A stretch of 64,000 nt of DNA from Patiria pectinifera. Taxonomy: Eukaryota; Echinodermata; Asteroidea; Valvatida; Asterinidae. Below the pieces are notes generated by a model, which ran no database searches, had not been told where the DNA came from, and worked only from the letters and a program-made list of their open reading frames with translations. Positions within the stretch are counted from its first letter, which is position 1; each line of letters starts with the position of its first letter. Position numbers and translations under genes: made by a program. Below are positions 34,214 to 47,079 of this stretch, one piece after another. The stretch covers positions 34,306,900 through 34,370,899 of the forward strand of contig CM057149.1 of the NCBI GenBank assembly GCA_029964075.1. The letters run 5' to 3'.

Positions 34214-34522
34214 TGCCTTGCAGAAAGGCATATGAGCGCTGTGACGCGAAAATCACTTTCATGAAAATTGGATTGAAAGGCTCCAATGTTCCCCCACGCG
34301 TAGAATCAAATGTTCTCCCACGTGTATCATAAATCGTATACATATTAAATTTGTCACACGACTGAATCATAATTTTTGGAGCAACTTGTGTTAATTTCCG
34401 ACGGAAATGTTTAAAGTTCATTAAAATCGAGGCAGTTTTCTGCATATGCCCTTTTGCTGGGAAAATGTTGGTGATTACGCGTTCGCGCATAAGGGCGTAC
34501 GCACATGCCCTTCTGCCAAGGC
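34214..34522 (+). mobile_element. MITE-C copy 2
   Basis: The left end is GCCTTGCAGAAAGGCATATG. The right end in inverse is GCCTTGGCAGAAGGGCATGT, a clear terminal inverted repeat. The inside matches 12273-12556 in opposite orientation (TTTGGAGCAACTTGTGTTAA, TTTCCGACGGAAATGTTT). A long minus-strand frame across this copy and the neighbouring SINE is a by-product. Confidence 0.8.
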
Positions 34523-34955
34523 AAACGACGTGCTGAAGTCAAGTCCAGCACAAGAAGTCTAGTCACAAGTATTAAACAGGGAATTAATGGTTTGTCACAG
34601 TTCATCTTAACAGCTTGTGGTTTGACTGGGGACTAGATAAATTGTGATGGCCTATGGGCTTCTGAGGACTTGTGAGTACATGTACCTGCAACACTATAAT
34701 TAGATTCGCATTTCTTTTTAATGACCGTAAATTAACAACTATCTTGTCACTTCAGATTCCAGCCTAAGCTTGGTAGCAAAACATGGTTGCGTTCGATTTG
34801 CCAAAAAACTCGATGGACTGAAACAAAGGAATCCAAAACCTTGCTCTGTTTTAGGCCTATAAACCTTCCTCTGGACCAACACCGTACGAAACTGTTCTTT
34901 TGTCGATAATTCTCATTCCAAGGCACAGTGGCCTATCCCGCCCCCCCCCCCCCCC
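34523..34955. other. Spacer with a C homopolymer
   Basis: Nothing is recognised. A run of about 15 C directly precedes the fold-back element. Confidence 0.5.
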
Positions 34956-35141
34956 GTTACACCTCTATGTTCCGACACCCCTATGTTCCGACACCCCTAT
35001 GTTCCGACACCCCTATGTTCCGACACCCCTATGTTCCGACTGCACATATTCCTAACCCTAACCCTAACCCTAACCGGGAGTACACAAACTTATGTGCGGG
35101 TTGTCGGAACATAGGGGTGTCGGAACATAGAGCAGTCCCCC
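34956..35141 (-). repeat. Fold-back element, copy 3
   Basis: It lies in the opposite orientation to copies 1 and 2. The left side has five 16-bp units, the right side two inverted units ending ATAGAGCAGTCCCC. The core matches the other copies (GCACATAAGTTTGTGTACTC on the minus strand, and AATATGTGCAGTCGG) and contains four telomere-type hexamers. Confidence 0.85.
35051..35075 (+). repeat. Interstitial (CCCTAA)4 telomere-type tract
   Basis: CCTAACCCTAACCCTAACCC continues to 35075, giving four units of the animal telomere hexamer. It sits at the centre of the fold-back element. Copy 2 has a decayed TTAGGG stretch at the same internal position. Confidence 0.9.
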
Positions 35142-36411
35142 AGGTAGCATTTCGGTTTTTTTAAAGACGGTTTTAAAACGGTTCAGACGTCGATACTTCA
35201 GTCTTAATTTTACCCCCCCCCCCAGCATAAAAAGCCGGATACGCTACTGCCAAAGCTGTTAATTACTGTGCAGCTATCTTCTTGTCCAGATAAACACATG
35301 AATAGCAGATATCATACCATGACTTTCATTGATAATTTTTGTTTTCGCTCCGAGAATTTTCAAGTAGCGACACGCTACCCACTGCCGGCTCATAATGATG
35401 CCTTGATTGTCTTCCTCGCATAGTGGTATCCTAATATGGCTATTAAATAAACCACTCCAGTGGTATAATCTCTTCTGACGCACGCATGGCTAGGCATGTG
35501 ACTACTGGTATATTATTACTGCCACGTGATGGACCTTAATATCACCTCCGATGCAAACAGATTCCTAAATTAAATCTGAGCCGATCAATTAAATCATGCC
35601 GAGTACCCAAACAAATGTCTCACCCACAGCAGACTTTGCTCCCGTGTTTTATTTTTACAATTTCGTCAGCGGCGTAATCCCATTATGATATATGACGTCT
35701 GCATCACTGACCAAAAAAAATTGAATTATGTCGTGTTACTGAATTTTCAAAAAGAAATTTGGGAGAAAAACATTGATGACAATAAACGCAGTCTTGCCTG
35801 CAAACAACGTAGATTCCAGCGCGTAAAATCGAAAGCGACCACCGTGTCTACAATGAAGCGGAGTAAAAAATAAGAACCTTCGCCCTGTAGTGCAGAAATT
35901 CATTAAAAGCGATGGATGACACTGTCGTGTATTCTTCTATGGGTTTATTTCAATTTGGCGTGCGTTATCGTATTTGAGATATTCATTACCGCGGTCGTCT
36001 CCGAACAATGGAAAACATAGCGTAGGTATCGATTTTTATTTTTCAAGTCAAATGTAGCTGACGCAGCTTACGAGAATGGACCAGGGAGTTTGCTGACCCT
36101 TGAGATTTCAATCAGCCCCGGTAGGACCTTGACAAGGTCTTCTGGTCATTCACGAAGTCAAGTTGGTCAGATTTTGACAATCGATTGGATTCAGTAACTC
36201 GTATATAGGTTTTGGTATCATCATTCACCCTTAGTTTGATGAAAATGTAATTGAAAAACATATAACCATGTGATCCTGGTAGGTTAAAGCTGAGGCATAA
36301 TGGCTTTAATGATGGCCGGGGCCGTGCCTTTTTATGTGGGAGAGCCCTTTTGGTGCAAGCCTGCCTTGGGGATATAGGCACCACAATAGGCCTTTTTATT
36401 TTTTATTATAT
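35142..36411. other. Spacer, nothing recognised
   Basis: A C run lies at about 35212-35223. Short frames at 35274, 35685 and 36112 lack motifs. Confidence 0.5.
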
Positions 36412-36796
36412 GGTGCATAATAGGATAATTTGCTTTTCATGCATTTTGTTCGTTCCCAATAATAACACCACTCAGAATCTAAAAAATGACGTTCAAAACC
36501 TAACCTGTTGAAGTTTCAGCTCAGTGGAGATTACACTTTTTGAGAAAACAGCGAACAACCATGCACAACCTTCTGATCACGGAACGCAATTCGTCAATAT
36601 CATAAATATTCCAAAAATCAGTCAACTGATTGATATCGTTGGAAATCACCTACCTTTCTTGATTTCCTCTAAATGACAGCAAGCCAGACGGAATAATTTC
36701 ATGGGATGTACTGGTACGATTTTTATCCAAGTCAGTTTTTGATAATAATTTAGTGGGTTATTTTTGGGATAAATGCAAATGATCTGTGTGCCTTAA
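36412..36796 (-). mobile_element. MITE-A copy 3
   Basis: On the plus strand it runs from GGTGCATAATAGGATAATTT to AAATGCAAATGATCTGTGTG followed by CCTTAA. The ends are inverted relatives. TAACCTGTTGAAGTTTCAGC followed by TCAGTGG (the core, near 36501), GACAGCAAGCCAGACGGAAT and CAATAATAACACCACTCAGA match the other copies. Confidence 0.8.
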
Positions 36797-39483
36797 ATTC
36801 AGTGGAGTGCGCAAACGTCATCGGGTGTCAGAAGGTACATGCACTCAAAAATCGCCACATCGGCAGAAGTATGAATTAGTTTGAGACCTGTTTGCAAGGG
36901 GTGTGTGTGTGTTAACAAGAAAAACATTTTCCCCAACCTAACGTAGCATTGAACACTGCGCATGCGTTAAGTAAACAAGAAAAAATATAAGTTGATAATA
37001 AGCAGGACAAGTTCTTTTCAGAACTAAATATCTTCTAAGCAGTAGTTATTACCACATTGTGTTACCGCAAACCGAACCGATAAGAAAAAATATCATTCGC
37101 AATGCTGATCACTTGACGTACTTGGCTCAATGACTTCCAACTGGCTCTTCACGAAGTGCAACCCGAAACCAGACCTTCCATTGATATCTTCGATTTATCC
37201 TCTTAAAAGTCGACGGCTGCCCACCAAACTCACCCGCGATGATCGGGTTTATTCGACGTCGAGGACAAATCTCGACAAAGAACCCATTCGTCAGCGGGTG
37301 TTTAGATAGACGTCACGACATGATCCATTTGAAATTCTGATAGTGGCCACAAGTCTGTGTCTGTCGGATCTGGAGATGCCACCGTATCGACCTAGCCCTC
37401 GTGTGATCTGCCACGTGGATGGAGAGATTAATTGTTTCGTCTAACTAACCTGTTAGTGACAGGTCTGAAGTGCGTGAACCAGAAAGGAGCCGAATGAACA
37501 CACCATTGAGCCAAAACTGAAGTCCCCTCATTCCCCTCATGACTATTGAAAAGTGAGCTGAACGTTCTAGGTAGTGTTATTGTTTTTACAAATGCGGGTT
37601 TTTCTAGAGTTGAGATGTCGATCGTTGTCAGAGTCTATAAACAATCTTCATCTTGTTCATGCACAGTCTAGTGGCAATGACCTACAGTGCATGGGTTCTG
37701 GAATTGAGTTTAGAGATGGAGGAGGGAAAATACGCTTCTTCGTTGTCTCGTGAGTGAAAAGGCCAAGAGGGTGTTATTTCGAGCCGAAAACGTGATGACT
37801 ACAATTGAACTGACATCAATATAGCTCTTAAATGTCTTCCTTATAGATTTGCTCTGGTATACGCGACGTGCCTTGGGCGATGTTCAACCTCAGAGCTTAC
37901 GCAGAATTTCTTAACTGCATTTGTCTTCTTCAGTTTTGTACAAAACGTTTTTGTCTGATTTTTCATTAAACGTGGACATTGATGAGGAAACAGTTTCGTT
38001 AAGTCTGTTCGGGAAAATCCAACCGTATGTATGGATTTTTTTTGCTGAATCTTTGACTCCTACATGTCTGCAGTTCGTTGTTGTTCTCCATTGAAACGAT
38101 GCTATTGGTTTCATTGGCTATATGCCCTGTTAATCGTTCGCCACCATTGTAAAAACGTATCATCATACTGACACATGACTTCTCTTTGCCCTATTTTTGG
38201 TAACATACTTCGAAGAAAAGCCCGTGGGTCGGTAAGCAAAATGTTCAGGACTCATTGCGCCACAGATTAGGTGCAAATGAACACGAACAGAACAAAATAC
38301 CGTGATAATTGATTTGACGTCTGGATTCAAGTTGCGTTTACGATGTGATTGCGTGCGAGACAAATCTGGTGCCTGCGCATTAACGTCTGCGAAATAGATT
38401 GCGGGTGAACCAACACAAGTTCAAGATGAATTGAAACATCATATTTATCATCACAAAAATAAGGGGGAAATGTCTTTGGTCGTGCATGAGCGACCATTCC
38501 GACCAACCAGAAATTTTGGACGGCTGGGTGCAAGACTACACCCGCGTGGAGAGGCCGAATTTGTCTCATCCATCTTCTGGGGTAAGATTCTGCCATATTG
38601 GTTTCGTGGATTTTTCAAAGACCCTTTTTAGGATTTGCAATATGAGCTCAGTTTGCGACAGTATAAAGGCCTCTCTCAACTTCGACAATCGATAGTAAAC
38701 GATGCCAAACCAGGTATAAAGCAATTGAGCAATCAGAAAGTCCGATCAATCTACATCGCCATGTTACATTCTCGCCTAATCTCCCTTCGTCATGTCTGTT
38801 TACTTACGCTCATAGACCCCTCGTATCTTCCTTTTAAAAAACTCTTTTCATAAAAGTTCACAGCCCCGGAGAAGCTGGCAGATGCGCCCCAGGGCTTTTG
38901 GGCGGGTCGGGATCGACCGCGCGCTAAACCCCTCACCGAGCTTTAGGAAGGGTGTCGCGTTCTATCCTCCTCTCAGTTCTTTCCTATCTCTCCCCTCTTT
39001 TGGGAGAATCGCTTGAGCGTAGTGACATTTTCGTGTGAAGTGGGAACTCATCACTGCATTTATTCATTGCTTGCTGTCCCCAGAACGACACGATGAGACT
39101 TCCGATATCTGACGTCATGCGAGGTTGTGGAACGAGGTTGTGAGTGTATGAGGAGCAGCCTTATGACTGCTGAGTGGCATATTGGGGCTTCGAGATGTTC
39201 GAGACTTGAGAGCTAGAGGAGATCCATATGCAATGGACTCTGTTCACAAGTACCCCCTCAACGGGCACATTGACAAAGAATACCAGATAATGCTGTCCCG
39301 TCTCTCTTACTCGAAGACCCCTTTTTAGGTTTGTTGTGTATATCGCTATGACTCATTCGTGCCTTTACACAATTTTCATGTGTCTGTTTCCATCCAATTA
39401 TTAGTGAGGGAACTAATACTCTACTACTGACGACCCTATTTGTCTCCTTCTTTTGTTGCTATTGGTTGGAAAAACTTTTTTTC
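36797..39483. other. Spacer, no gene recognised
   Basis: A short GT microsatellite lies near 36899. Frames at 37911-38853 are short and overlapping, and no exon is supported. Confidence 0.5.
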
Positions 39484-39905
39484 TCGACATGACCCATAAG
39501 ATTTGTACTCGAAAACCTTCTGCGGACATGGGCTCAGGTTTTCTATTGTTTAGATTTTTTTCTCCACTTGTTCCATAAGGTTTGTATACCAAAACCTTCT
39601 GAGGACTTGTGCTTGAACATCGTTTGGATTATTTTTTCTCGACATGTCCCTTAAGGTTTTTACACGAAAACCTTCCGAGGAGTTGTGCTCAGGTTACTGT
39701 TTGGAATTGTTCCCGACATGTTTCATAAGGTTTGTACTCGAAAACCTTCTGAGGACTTGGGCTCAGTTCATCGTTTGGAATTTTTCTCGACATGTCCCAT
39801 AAGGTTTGTACACGAAAACCTTCTGAGGACTTGTGCTCATGTCATTTTTCTAGACATGACCCATAAGGTTTTACGCGAAAACCTTCTGAGGGCTTGGGCT
39901 CAGGT
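39484..39905 (+). repeat. Minisatellite of about 74 bp, six units
   Basis: Six units carry CGACATGTCCCATAAGGTTT, a six-base spacer and GAAAACCTTCTGAGGACTTG, then GGCTCAGGT and a T-rich spacer. Unit length varies from about 64 to 77 bases. Each unit contains the inverted pair AAGGTTT/AAAACCTT, so the array can form a row of small hairpins. An open frame of 97 codons runs through part of it and is probably fortuitous. Confidence 0.85.
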
Positions 39906-41008
39906 CTTTGTTTTCCACATTCCCTTTATTGTCTTCTCAGGTAAGCTATTGTTCCAAGTCCTCAGATGTAAAGGATAAGAAGATACAGCGCCACGGGCCT
40001 CAGGCGGTATGCGCTAAACCCTAAGCCTTTGACGTCACCTCTTAGGGTAGCTTTAAAGGCATAATTTATGCAAAACTCCACTTTGTCGACGCTTTGGCAG
40101 GAGGACGTCCTCAGACGTACAGTTTGGACGTTCATCCGAACGTCACTTAAATAATGTGAAATCTGCTTCGGAAGTCAGGGGCTTCAGGTTGCTGAGACGT
40201 CTACACAATTTAGTCAGGTACATGACATGTAAAGCAGAATGGCACACTCACTGTATAAATGCACGTTTTATTTTGTTTCATTATATTACTAACAGTATTC
40301 CATTTCAACTCGCGCTGCCACGCTCCTAATGCCGACTTTAGTCGCGCCTTAAAGGTACGCGATGAGGATTTTGCTCCCTCGTCAGTTCTATAATAATTGT
40401 TCCTTTCTCGTTGTGTGCCATTATGCCACTTTATATTTCGACTCTACGCGATGGCTTAGCCCCGATACCCATGCTTGTTGCTTGGCTGCTAATTTGACAG
40501 TCAGTTTGTTTACTGAGATGGTGATTTATTTCCCGTTTTGTAAAAGCAATTGTTTAAAGACACCTTACCCGATCGTGTAGCCCCTCTTTTTCCCTTTTAT
40601 TTGAATCACTCCGAGAAAGGTGTTAACCACCACGAATGGCTGGCCAATTTCAACCGTCATCGTGCTGCCGGTGTTGTGATACGAGAGGCTCGCTCTATAA
40701 CACATGGTGCGTTGTTTGCCCAGTAATCGGCCCGGTGTTTTCTCCTCTCCAGGAGCTAGCTCAAGTGGAGTTGACTCTTTATAGGCCTACCTCGTTTGAG
40801 CGAGGGAAGGTTTTGTTTGCAATGAAACAGGAAACTTGGCACTGCCTAAGAATCGCTGCAATGCGATCTGTCACTTGCGAGAATGGTCGGTGCGTTAATT
40901 CGAACATTTTTTTCCTCTCTCTATCCGCTCTCTTAAACTGGATGTTAAACCAATGCATTACTGAGACGTTCATAAATTACGAGCATTGGTGGGGAACGAT
41001 TCCCAAGC
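39906..41008. other. Spacer, nothing recognised
   Basis: The 137-codon frame at 40636-41049 runs into the terminal repeat of the next element and has no domain. No gene is supported. Confidence 0.5.
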
Positions 41009-41481
41009 TAGCCTTTAGTCAAGTCCCACGCACTTACCCGGACACGTGACGCACAACGGATGCTGACACGTAAAAAGACTGGCACGAGCGGCAAAGCCGC
41101 GAGGGCCTTTACCATCTCGTGGAGAACGCTTATGTTTTTCTTTAGATTTGTCTACCGATTTGGTAGACATGCATAATGCATTACCCGTTGTGAATTGACC
41201 AATGAAAATGCAGAATAAATCAGCTGTCGTCTGGCGCCAGACAGCATGCGCACTATGGCGCGCTTGCTGTTGCTGGTAACCGCAAACCAGCGTTAGATGA
41301 TTGATTTATATTGCTCGATGTAGATTACGTGAATAAATGAATAAGTGATTAGTTCCACGAGATAGTAAAGGCCCTCGCGGCTCCGCCGCTCGTGCTAGTC
41401 TTTTTACGTGCCAGCATCCGGAATGCGTAATTACGTGTCCGGTGGTCCGGGTATAGGCGCGTGGGACTTGACTAAAGGCTA
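41009..41481. mobile_element. Long-armed inverted-repeat element with 9-bp target duplication
   Basis: The left arm (41009-41123) and right arm (41354-41481) share TAGCCTTTAGTCAAGTCCCA at the ends, then CACGTAAAAAGACT, GCACGAGCGGC, GCCGCGAGGGCCTTTAC and ATCTCGTGGA. TTCCCAAGC flanks it directly on both sides (41000-41008 and 41482-41490). Long arms with a 9-bp duplication are typical of Mutator-like (MULE) non-autonomous elements. A TA-duplicating class is less likely because of the flanking 9-mers. No transposase is present. Confidence 0.82.
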
Positions 41482-43184
41482 TTCCCAAGCGCGACTTCAC
41501 GTCTCACTCGTCTTTCGATCTGAACGATTGAGGGCGCATGCAGAATGATCGCATAGACACCTCTTTTAGTTTTGAAGGAGACTCCTTTTCTTTTCTTTTT
41601 ATCAGAACGAATTGGATAGTTTATGGTGGCGAGGATTGTGGGAAGAGTGAAGTTCATAGTGAGCCGTTGGTCATTTCCCCAGAAATTATTTGGTTAACAA
41701 AACATTCTGAGATTATAACTTTTGAAAAACGTTTTCAAATTCTGGTCGTCTTCCGAAGGGGATCAGCGGGTCATCATCTTTCTTGTTCTCCCCCCATCCC
41801 TGCTTCCACTGGCGGACTTGGGGGGGGAAGGCGCCCCCCCCCCTTCCCTCCCCCGGGCTGCCGAAAAACGCCCCAAGCGTCGAAAAAAATGACCCTTCCC
41901 CCTAGAACCTTGCCCGTAGTTATTTCTATCGACTTCGGTATACTATGATACGCTCAACTAAAGATCGTTGTCATGTTGGCAAAACCGTGTAATAGTCGGC
42001 AAATTTGCCGGGTTGAAGAGCGCCACCTATTGTCCGATACTGTCCATGATAGTCCTCTTTAAATAGCGCCCTTTATAGGAAGATGATTTCCCGCCCCCCC
42101 CCCCCTCCTCCCCTCTTTTCGATTTTGATGGAGGGAGGGGTTGGTGTTTTTTTTGGGGGGGGGGAAATCCTGTCAACATACTCTCAGGTCTGACGCCCAA
42201 AGTAGGACCCCCCCCCCCCCTCCGGAAAATGTCGATATCCACCGGTTCTCCAACACCTTCCCCAGGCTCCCGTCTGAAAAACCAGCAAGCCAGCCCCACC
42301 GCAAGTGTGAGCCGTCTCACCGCATCCGGATTCAAAGAAAAGCGACTTTGACATTGACTCTCCCGCACGCGATTTATTGGACCGAGCGATTAACGGTGAG
42401 GGGAAATTGATGTCGAATGCATCATCTTAAACGTCTCAACCATCTACAGCCAGAAACCCATCACCTACCATAATCAGCTTAATACGGAGCGTAAACCCAC
42501 GCGAAACTGCGGCCCAGGGGAAGGTCATACGCGGCGTCTGCTGTTCTGTTGCATAATGAAGTCATCGGCTGTGGTCACGAAAGATGAAAGCTGAACTCAG
42601 CGGTGGGTCTAAGGAGGGGGAAGGGGGTTTAACCCAACCCCCCTTCCCTTTGACCGCAAAAATAGGAAAACCATGTAGAAACACACAGCAAATACCTGCT
42701 AAGCCCCCCACCCCTCCTACGGCAGCTGAATCCCCTCCAAACCTGGAACCACCTCCTGTATTGTCTTTGCTATTTTTGAGTTTCTCCCCCCGAAAAATAA
42801 GTTCTTTTTTTTCAACTTTGTACTTTTTACATGTTCGTCATCGTCTCAGGAGCATTGAATAGTAGCATTTTTCCTACTTTATTTCTGTCAACCTCCACGC
42901 CAGCTAAGTCTCGTCAGCGTCTCCTTCGCATCTGACTGTCAACATGGGATTGAACCACCGGACACAGCGACTGCACCCTACTCACTCAATTTGTAAATTG
43001 AAGCTTGAAGATTTTTTACGGGAAGCGGCCGAGTTGACACGGCGCTTCATATCGCGGCTCGCCGATCGAGGGGGTAATAAGCTGCGAAATGACGGATCGG
43101 AACTGACCCGCGGACCCGCTCGGCCCGTGGCCCTTCTGTCCGAATGGGATGTTTTCGAACTCACTTGACTATCGGCGGTTCATT
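41482..43184. other. Spacer with dense C/G homopolymer clusters
   Basis: Runs of eight or more G or C lie near 41821-41845, 42092-42108, 42158-42168 and 42208-42220, with CTGGCGGACTTGGGGGGGG at 41811. They look like remains of small G/C-rich elements. Frames through them are rich in proline and glycine for that reason. Sequence at 43010-43160 is CpG-rich without a recognised function. Confidence 0.45.
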
Positions 43185-43580
43185 CGCATTTTTCATGCAC
43201 TTAGTTCGTTTCCAATAATAACACCACTCGAAATCCAAAGAAGGTTTTTTTTCAAAAACCTAACCTGTTGAAGTTTTCGGCTCAGTGGATGTTACACTTT
43301 TCGAGAAAACAGTGAAAAAACATGCACAACTTTTTGATCACGAAACTTGATTTTGTCAAGTCGATAGAACTCTTTTTTTCAAAAACATCAGTTAATATTG
43401 ACTGTGCGTTGGATACACTACCACCTACATTTCTTGATTTCTTCTAAATGACAGCAAGCCAGACGGAATAATTTCACGGGGTATTCAGTACCAGTACGAT
43501 CTTTAATCCAAGTTACATTTTTGAAAATATTTCAGGAGGTTACTTTTTGGGTAGATGCAAATGACCCTTATGCCTTTAAG
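43185..43580 (-). mobile_element. MITE-A copy 4
   Basis: It contains TTTCATGCACTTAGTTCGTT, CAATAATAACACCACTCGAA, the core TAACCTGTTGAAGTTTTCGG followed by CTCAGTGG, and GACAGCAAGCCAGACGGAAT. It ends GATGCAAATGACCCTTATGC followed by CTTTAA. The left terminus is less clear than the right. Confidence 0.78.
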
Positions 43581-46500
43581 TTTAACCATCACCCCGCTGT
43601 ATGTATGTAGTCAAGAGACGAGTGGAGTCTACGAAGTGCGTTGACTGAACACGCATTAATTGTGTTTGATTAAAATGAAATATCGATTTGGCATGTGGAC
43701 ACTATAGCCTTGTCTCGTGTTGAGTAAATAGCCAGTGACTGTCTGTTGGAAAAATGTCGAAACGGAACAAACATAGGCCCTATGATATATTAGGGAAAAA
43801 AGGGGCTCTTTTTGATATCTGTTCTCTAACCTCAAAGATATGTTTCAAAACGATGATCACCCACTCAGTTCAAAATATACCTGTACAGGATTGGATCCTT
43901 CTGGCAAAATACTTCGGTTATAGAATCTCTTCACTCTTACGTGTTTGGCATTAAATTCGCCTTAAAATTACACAGCAAACTAAAAAAAAAAGATGAGCAG
44001 TAACCAACGATTGGTCAAGTTAAACATCAATGAGCACAATTCATTGAAAATACGTCCCATCATGCTCAAGATACGGTGTATCTTAAAAGACTGTTTGGCA
44101 AAATTTCGTGCGTTTCTCGATGGGACAGCTCATCTTCATTGTTTTCTTAAACAAATTCTGATGGTAACGAAGGTTTTATTTGGGGGAGGGGAATTTACCT
44201 AAGACAAACTGTTGATGCCCTCCCATGGATGAAGGAATGATGGTCCTCCAGAGAGTAGATTTTAATACGAAGAAAAGCCGGCGGTCACATTGGACAAGGA
44301 CGGCCGGATGTAAGTAGTGATTTCCCGGTGGACAGCGCTGGGGTGTGTGCCTAACCCGATTCCGTTCCCCGTCAAAAAAAAATAGTCCGACAATATCAAA
44401 ATTTGCGGTGGACAAAACAAGAGCTTGTGAAATTAAAGTCTTTACGGTTGGATGCTGACAGCTTTGATTTGACACACTTTATGGATTAATCTGCGCAAAC
44501 ATCCGCTAGGAGGAGGAAATTGTGAAATTTGGGATCTATGAAATATGGACTCCTTTGCAGTATTGCTGTATTAAGGATATTTCCTTGAATTCCTTATAAT
44601 TATTGTACTGATGTAATTTGCATAATTTATTATGCACAAATATTTTAAATATTGTAAAATTTGATATTTCGGTTACGTTGTTGTCACCATTAACACATTA
44701 TAAATATTTCTATATAACAGTCATTATATGATCGGATATCGATCTAGTAGTTCACATTTTAAAGTCTTTTTCCTGTTAACGAGAAAATTGGGGGTTATAG
44801 GGAAAACCTCTATTCTAAATTTTGCTAAATTCTTTTCATTTTCTCACGATCACGAAAGAACTCGCCATTTGCTAAGTCGACACGATTGAATGAAGATTGA
44901 TTTCGCGGGAATCGGTTTATTTTTTTCGTTCCGAAGCGAAATGCAAAACCTTCATGCGCAATTAAACAAAAAAGAACCTCGTTAGCCGTGTTTCGAAAAT
45001 ATCACGGTTCCCCGCCCATAACTGACTTAAGAGGTCAACCAGGCCTGACGGCATCATTATTAACTACGTACAACGTGATGACGAAATAACCAGACCAACA
45101 CCGTAATTGCAAAACAAAAATGACTATGGAAAACGAATTCAACGACCCAATTGCGCCACTTGTTAGCTACATCCACTCTGCATTTCATTCAACGCTCTTC
45201 GAAATGACGCAAAACTGTAGGCTGTTTTTGTCACAGAATTACCAAGCCTCTCTCATTCAAGTCGTCAGTACGGGTTCGTCAGTACGGGCTGAATGGAGGA
45301 CAAACAACACCACGACCGGAATCGAATGTCAGGGACACTGGTTTTTATTGATCACGGAGAAGACGGAAATATATAACAATGTTGAAAGAATTGGCGCAGT
45401 GGGCGTTGAGGCTGTATGGAGATGTCTCCCGGGCAAAACGATTCCATCAGCGGCCGAATTAATTGACTGGGGAGAGGATCCTTCTGAAATTGACTGATGA
45501 TAATTGTTCAAGATCGGTCAGGCTTGTCTTAATTTCAAATTGCGGGATTTTCTAGAACGATGGGCGAGAGGGGTCCATAACGGCGAGCTGTTGATCGACT
45601 TCATTTCAAGCGTATTATAATTTGTCTCATTTGCACCCAAAATGAATCACCGGAAATCGGAAATTTAATTGCCCAATTCCGCGCGTGAGTTCTCAATTTG
45701 TAGACGAAGTAACGTTTCAAATATTGACTGCTATATGCCACGTTCTGTATCACTGTTTGTTTTATGTTAAAATTTTGAATTCTAGCTCCTAATAATAGGG
45801 AGTTCCCTCCTATTCTTTCTCTCACAATGATTCGTCAAAAAATGTCTAAATCATTTTGTCATCTGCATAAGTGTCATTATCTGTAAACCACTCATTTCGA
45901 ACTCGTAATTTTGAGCAGTGCATTTAATTAACAAAAATACACCTGACATCAATGACCAATTCTCTGTACTGAGTAAAAGTGCATCAACCTTTTTTAATTT
46001 AGGAGAAAATATATAATTTCGATAATCACTCCGAGTGGAGTGGTGACACTCTCCTGCCTTTACGCTCGTCAATTAATTGTTACAGAACCAATAGTTAGAT
46101 TTGAAATAACCTAATCTTCAGAATTCTCCTTTCAGAGTCTTTATATCCGCTCCGTTCACAAGTACCCCCTCACCGGCAAAGGAAGTACAGTTGGGGGTGA
46201 CCGACCGACGCCATCTTGCCTGACTGCAATTCATTTGCTGCAAAGCGCGGCCACTGCGTGTAAATAGAACAAATCCCCTGGTGAAATGAAACCAGCGAAA
46301 TGTCCCGCCCATGGGACGTCATTGCTAGGTAAAAGGGCGCCCTCTTTTGTTAGCGCACGGAGCTCATATCCACCACACTCTTCAAAACTCCACTGTCAAA
46401 TTCGACCCTGAATCCGGTTCCGATTTGACTTGACACTCCGGGTCAAAAGGACAATTTGTGAGTGTGTGTAAAATGTGACACCTTTTAGACTAGGCGATAT

Positions 46501-47079
46501 TTCAAAAATTGTTACATGAAGAGGCATTTTCCAGTAGAAGTTGGTAACATAGCTCTTTTACCTAATTCGGAGGTGCTGAATCCGAAAATGATGGTTACTA
46601 AGCTGGATTCTTAGTGGAAATGTGCCTAATTTGCATACATCTTTAATACCTGTCGTGTAATATATTTGTTCCCATATTTGGGTATATTTTTTATTATCTT
46701 ATTTTTTGAAAAGTTTATTTCGGTGATTCTACTTACAATTCCTGACTTCAATAACATTTTCTTAAGCATATAAGTGACTGAATGATTATGAGGACACAGT
46801 AACAATCCAAATTGGCTACTATTACACCGCATTTTCCTTGTCTCCAGATATCATTTATTTAGCTCCACTGCGCATGTCTGTCGTCACGTGAGGAGCCAGG
46901 CGCGAGTAAGCTGGGGGAAATAATCGAACGCACTCAAAGTGAATCTTGGTAAAATGCCATTTTAGAAAAAATACGATTCTGGTTTCCTGCTGGGGTATGA
47001 CGATAGAGGAGTGTCCACTTTTGGTACACCGGCCCCCAAAATAGTCGACAACATCAGTCCAATAGCCTTTGACTGGAGC
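43581..47079. other. Spacer, no gene recognised
   Basis: A 125-codon frame at 45120-45497 is the best open frame here. It has no signal peptide, domain or nearby promoter, and contains the short duplication CGTCAGTACGGGTT/CGTCAGTACGGGCT. I do not call it a gene. Confidence 0.45.

Noticed and set aside
33978-34490. A 170-codon minus-strand frame
   Set aside because: It runs through parts of three different repeats (Tc1/mariner-type arm, SINE head, MITE-C).
39685-39978. A 97-codon frame in the minisatellite encoding a repeated peptide
   Set aside because: It follows the repeat, unit lengths are not all multiples of three, and only part of the array stays open.
45120-45497. A 125-codon plus-strand frame
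   Set aside because: It has no domain, signal peptide or promoter, and a frame of this length is expected by chance a few times in 64 kb.
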